DNA of 64,000 bases from Varroa destructor (taxonomy: Eukaryota > Arthropoda > Arachnida > Mesostigmata > Varroidae). Positions 60,385 through 64,000 of this stretch are shown here, in pieces. Numbering within the stretch: the stretch's first letter is position 1; the number at the start of each line of letters is the position of its first letter. The DNA lies in NCBI RefSeq assembly GCF_002443255.2, contig NW_019211457.1, positions 1,652,727 through 1,716,726 on the forward strand, given 5' to 3'. A program made the translations under genes and the position numbers. A model generated the notes under the pieces. It was not told the DNA's origin and ran no database searches. It saw only the letters and a list, made by a program, of their open reading frames with translations.

Positions 60385-62510
60385 CGTGGACAGAGACGCG
60401 CCAAACATATCGACTTATAATTATTCTTGGTTTTTCCCGCTCTCCTCGCTGCCGAAATCTGTTACTCCTTCTCGACGACGTCGCGATCATAATAATAGCA
60501 ATTTCATAGTAGCTGCCGCCTACCATGCTTCTTCGCCCCTGTTGCCATATGTTGAGGTTGGGCTCATTATTCGTAGATACGCAGCGCGTTCGCTTCGCTA
60601 CCAGTCGCTAGCGCGTCAGCAGTCATCGGTGTAGTTCTAGCTTCCCCGGCAATCGCGCTGCTCGTTGTTGGGTAGTCTAGCTGGAACTACCACAGACACC
60701 GCAAGGTGTTGCCTATATCGACGCCATGTTGATTGGCGTCCACAGTACTGGCATCAAAACATCAAGAAGGCGCGACCGTCAAATTCCCCAGCGCACGTAC
60801 GCATAACCCAGTGCTTGCCTGCTTGCTTATCATAAGCGAAGGCTCTCACGAGTTGCTAGTCGTCGATCAGTAGCCAGCCCCACCGCACCGACAACCCACA
60901 GCAATGATTTCGCAGCATTTAGTCCTTTCCCGTAATTTGCCGTCGGCCATTGTCTGTCGACGAGCCGCGCTGCGACTGCAGCGAAACCAGATAGCTCGAA
61001 TCCTGAAAGGGGAGGTCCCTTGGCAGCTGCTGGTCCTTTCCAAGGGACGACGTTCTGCAAGAGTCCCTTGTCTGTCTGCCGACTATTCGCGCTATGGGTC
61101 TCTCTGGCGAGCTTGCGACTACAGGCTGCTTTGTCTTTCTACCTTCCAGATTCCCGGTGCTTCATCCCGGCATCGATAGACGCGTGCTACCTACGTATAA
61201 CGACCTATACTACTATGCTTGTCTCCTTTTCGGCGTCGCTGTCCTGCTCATGATATGGCCGAATAGTCTATTTTGGCGATGTTGTGCGAACGTCGCCCTC
61301 ACTGGGCGTCCCCTTACGAGTAGCAACAGCGGCCACGGTTACAGCGTCGTTCGGTTTTTGTTAGTACACGTCGCTGCTACGCGCTGGTGCTGTTGCGGTG
61401 GCGCTGTCGCCGTCGTCATTGTTGCTATCACCTTGCCTCTGGCAAAATTCTAGCGGATCCCGTATGTGTAGTCGTCGGCGGTTGTTGGTCTCGTCCGTTT
61501 TCCGTCATAGTCTTTCTTACGGACAAGCGTTTGTTTGTGCGAGAGCTCGTCTACATATATGTTCGCATCTTTGAGTTTATTGTCTCTGAAGCACGTATAT
61601 AGACGTGACAGGTAGCGTTAGCGTGTTTCGTCGACTCCACAGTTCGACCAGCTACAGGGCTGGTCTATGCGCGGACAGTGGTACTCCCTAGTCGGCGACG
61701 GCGAACTGCGCCTTGTGTCTGCGTTCAACATTGGGTTCGGTGGGCGTCTACTGGTCTGACCTCAATCTGTTTTGCTTCATTGCCTAACAGCTACGAGCTA
61801 GAGAGACAACAACGATGATAGGGAAAGAAATGTTGTTGGAAAGTAGAGTAGAGGCAGATCGGATAGAATACGATTGTCTTACCAGTCGTCGTCGTCGTCG
61901 TCGTCGCCGCCGTTACCGCAGCTATGTCACGCTGGCTGGATTGGTGATACGTCAAGCTGGATTATCAACTGTGCAAATCTCGGCCGTCGTCGACATTGTC
62001 AGATCTAGTCAATAGCCAAAACCCAATAGTCGCTCAGTGAACTATAACGACAATTGCATTATCAATGGGATTAGCAGCGGTCGAAGAAGAAATCGCTTTT
62101 GCTTGTCCGCGACCGCGTTATTCAAGTGGAGCTCCTTACTGGCGCCCTGAAGCGGTTCAGCCCTGTTCGCCCCTCACCTTGTTCCGTCACACACGAACAC
62201 GCAAACGCACCGACACATAAAAACGCACACAACCATACGTGTGGCTTTGCAACTTAATAACTCTAGTAACTTCAACAGCAGTAGCCGCTCACGAACCAGC
62301 TCCACGATGCGCCCTCCCTCTCGTTGGTCGTAACCGACGGCCGCTGCGGCTGCCTCCATCTATAGGACGCGTCTGTATCGTTGCCTTGGATCGCGCTTCT
62401 GTTGGCAGCATGTACAGCCATCATAGCGGTAGCGTCAATCTGATACGATAACGCGCCGCTACCCTCTGCTCCGCCGTCCGGGAGCTGCTCCATAGCGTTC
62501 ATCAACTCAA
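60385..62510. other. GC-richer region with many open frames; possible gene-proximal DNA
   Basis: Overlapping plus-strand frames include an ATG-led 91-codon one (60904-61179, Arg/Leu rich) and an ATG-led 119-codon one (61094-61453) with two hydrophobic segments (around residues 39-57 and 97-119). They overlap in different phases, so at most one can be real over the shared part. A minus-strand frame (60830-61060) competes. CpG is frequent. No homology was recognised and no single model can be supported. Confidence 0.35.
61885..61911 (+). repeat. (GTC)7 microsatellite with GCC extension
   Basis: Seven GTC units are followed by GCCGCC. In one frame it yields an Arg run, which explains the 61815-62015 frame's basic stretch. 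Confidence 0.9.
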
Positions 62511-62512
62511 CT

Positions 62513-62719
62513 GGCCAATCACTTCGTGCGCTGTCTTAACTCGCCGGCCAATCGCAACGTAGAACAGTCTGATTCGTGGCGACGACGGCGAGAGCTTTGG
62601 CGACATCTGCGCGCAGAATCAACGCAATAGCGTCGCGTGGCCGACGACGCTAATAACGTGAACTTCCTGGAGACGAATGACGCAGGCGAGCGAGTGACCG
62701 GAACGCGCCACAGATCAAG
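62513..62719 (+). promoter_or_regulatory. candidate promoter: two CCAAT boxes and CpG-rich stretch
   Basis: GGCCAATC occurs at 62513-62520 and again at 62546-62553. It is followed by about 200 bases unusually rich in CG (strings such as GGCGACGACGGCG and GCGTCGCG) leading to an ATG at 62720. Paired CCAAT boxes in a CpG-dense stretch are typical of animal housekeeping promoters (NF-Y sites). No clear TATA box was seen, and a transcript cannot be confirmed. Confidence 0.35.
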
Positions 62720-62770
62720 ATGACGGCCGTTGGCGGTAACATCATGTTACCGGAGGGGGTACAGGAATGA
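62720..62770 (+). CDS. possible first coding exon or short ORF after promoter-like DNA
   Basis: ATCAAGATGACGG gives an ATG with A at -3 in a YY1-like context. The peptide would be MTAVGGNIMLPEGVQE, then TGA at 62768-62770. A donor-like GGCG|GTAACA at 62735/62736 would end the exon after five codons, giving a first exon spliced to an unseen second one. The position just after the CCAAT/CpG stretch is the main support. No continuation was identified downstream in the window. Confidence 0.22.
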   Translation: MTAVGGNIMLPEGVQE

Positions 62771-63429
62771 CAGACTAAAAGATGGAGAGGGACTGGGCCG
62801 AATCGGGGCTGTGGGACGGCACCATGAGATGACGCGTAGGGAAAGCAAGCAGCTAGTCATAGTAGTATTAGTGGCGGGGCTGATCCACGCAAAATAATGA
62901 TGGAAGAATGGTGACAGATAGAGCGAATGGAAAAAACGGCCATCGGTGTACCTCTACCTAAGAAACAGAACAGCGAAATATCATCGCCGGGTTTACAAAA
63001 CAAATCGATCCAACATAAGTCAAATAGCAACAAAAGGAAGAACACAGTAGGACAGAAAAAGCCCACTTTGTGTCCGGACAGCGTGCAGAGCGGATGCACG
63101 TGCCTTAGTACGTATAGATATACACGGGCACAATACCCCATATGCAGACGCGTAGCGACAAGCAGTCTCCAATAGCAACTCGTAATATCGGTCGGTCTCT
63201 AGTCATTGTATCAAGATATAAAATCTCTGGACAGCCGGCATCTTTAGCGTGTCGTCCCTTAGAAGTAGGCGACATCTTCGTTCGTTTTCCCCTGAACACT
63301 TGCAGGATTTCTTGGAACCCTCCACCTCAGTGGCTTTACAGTACCTAGTATCGTCCGCTGGAGATTTTTCCCTTTCGGGTTGATCAGACGTAATGAGGTT
63401 CTCGCCCTCAGAATAGATATGCATTTATA
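62771..63429. other. no gene recognised
   Basis: Short overlapping frames on both strands with no domain pattern. Confidence 0.45.
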
Positions 63430-63470
63430 TAGAAGGTGGACAAAAGTCACTTGGCAATTTGAGAATGGTC
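63430..63470 (+). mobile_element. single inverted-repeat end related to the 58649 element
   Basis: TAGAAGGTGGACAAAAGTCA and the bases after it align with the left end at 58649 over about 35 bp with several differences. No matching opposite end was found before the window end, so this is a truncated copy, a solo end or chance. Confidence 0.35.
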
Positions 63471-63543
63471 ATTTTACATATAGTAAAGCAACGAGAAGGT
63501 TTTTTTGTTCAAACGAAAGCTTTCCAATAAATTCTAGCTCACC

Positions 63544-63578
63544 ATATATATATATAGATATATATATATATATATATA
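63544..63578. repeat. (AT)n microsatellite
   Basis: A TATATA run interrupted once by GA. Confidence 0.92.
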
Positions 63579-63579
63579 C

Positions 63580-64000
63580 GGAAATTGGCTTGCTAATTGT
63601 TGGCCAGTGTTATACATTTATTGAAGACGGCTTTGGTTGAAGAAGTGTTGCTTCGTTTGTCTAGCTATTGTCTAGTTAAGAAGAAGCATTAGATAGTTTG
63701 CTCTGTCATGATGTTGTTGTCGTAAGTAATGATAATAGATGGAGCTAGTTATCATTTATATTATGATTCATAAAAGCGGTGTCGTTACAGTCAAACCTCA
63801 TACCGAGGAGTAGTCTATGAAGATGTACTATAATAAGCGTAGATATGCCAATCCAACATTGAATTGTGCTCCAACGGTAATAGTTTCACTGGAACAGTTT
63901 CTGGCTACCGATGTATTGACTTACGCAGACAAAAACGTGTTGATCCGAATCGTTTGACTATCGGGGTTTCAGTTAGCGTTGACTAGATCCGTCGATGGTC
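63580..64000. other. no gene recognised
   Basis: AT-rich sequence to the window end, with nothing definite. Confidence 0.5.

Noticed and set aside
61815..62015. ATG-led frame with an Arg run
   Set aside because: The basic tract comes from the (GTC)7 repeat, and no other support was found.
63980..63990. TGACTAGATCC, matching the start of miR-279
   Set aside because: Only 11 bases match and no complementary arm forms a hairpin nearby.
1..64000. CRISPR arrays, operons, phage or plasmid features
   Set aside because: There are no spaced direct repeats of that type, no long contiguous frames and no bacterial gene organisation; the window is eukaryotic in character.

Overview
The window looks like nuclear DNA of an animal, most likely an arthropod. 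The mite/tick group is a guess from weak tRNA-SINE resemblance only. GC content is moderate. There are scattered AT, GA, AC, AAC, AGT and GTC microsatellites, short TA-flanked inverted-repeat elements and decayed tRNA-like repeats. Long reading frames, operons and ribosome binding sites are absent. The longest open frames are 214 and 208 codons, and I recognise no known protein family, transposase, reverse transcriptase or standard RNA gene. It reads as intergenic and/or long-intron sequence, with a few places where exons may lie.

Layout. 0-9 kb: a possible small secreted protein on the minus strand (241-438), a perfect 24-bp palindrome (1832-1880), a cluster of tRNA-like repeat fragments (1557-3178), and the best coding candidate. 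That candidate is a 215-nt frame bounded by good splice signals (7422-7636), followed by a phase-compatible transmembrane frame (to 8135). 9-16 kb is mostly empty. 16.2-18.3 kb is GC-richer and strikingly pyrimidine-rich on the plus strand. 18.4-41 kb is largely featureless. It holds an AC-repeat tandem duplication (29669-29770), a tiny TA-flanked hairpin (36579-36632), a possible minus-strand terminal exon (36036-36290) and a tRNA-Ser-like repeat (40545-40629).

41-42.9 kb is a GC-rich block with unusually long minus-strand open frames. 43-56 kb is again mostly empty apart from a clear 120-bp Tc1/mariner-like MITE (48411-48534), a long T tract (51503-51532) and microsatellites. 56.7-57 kb and 60.4-62.8 kb are CpG-richer. 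The second has two CCAAT boxes upstream of a short ATG start (62513-62770), the most promoter-like spot. 58.6-63.5 kb carries two ends of a second TA-flanked inverted-repeat family.

No gene network can be reconstructed, and no convincing undescribed system was found. All coding calls rest on open-frame length, splice-like signals and composition read by eye, and are low to moderate in confidence.
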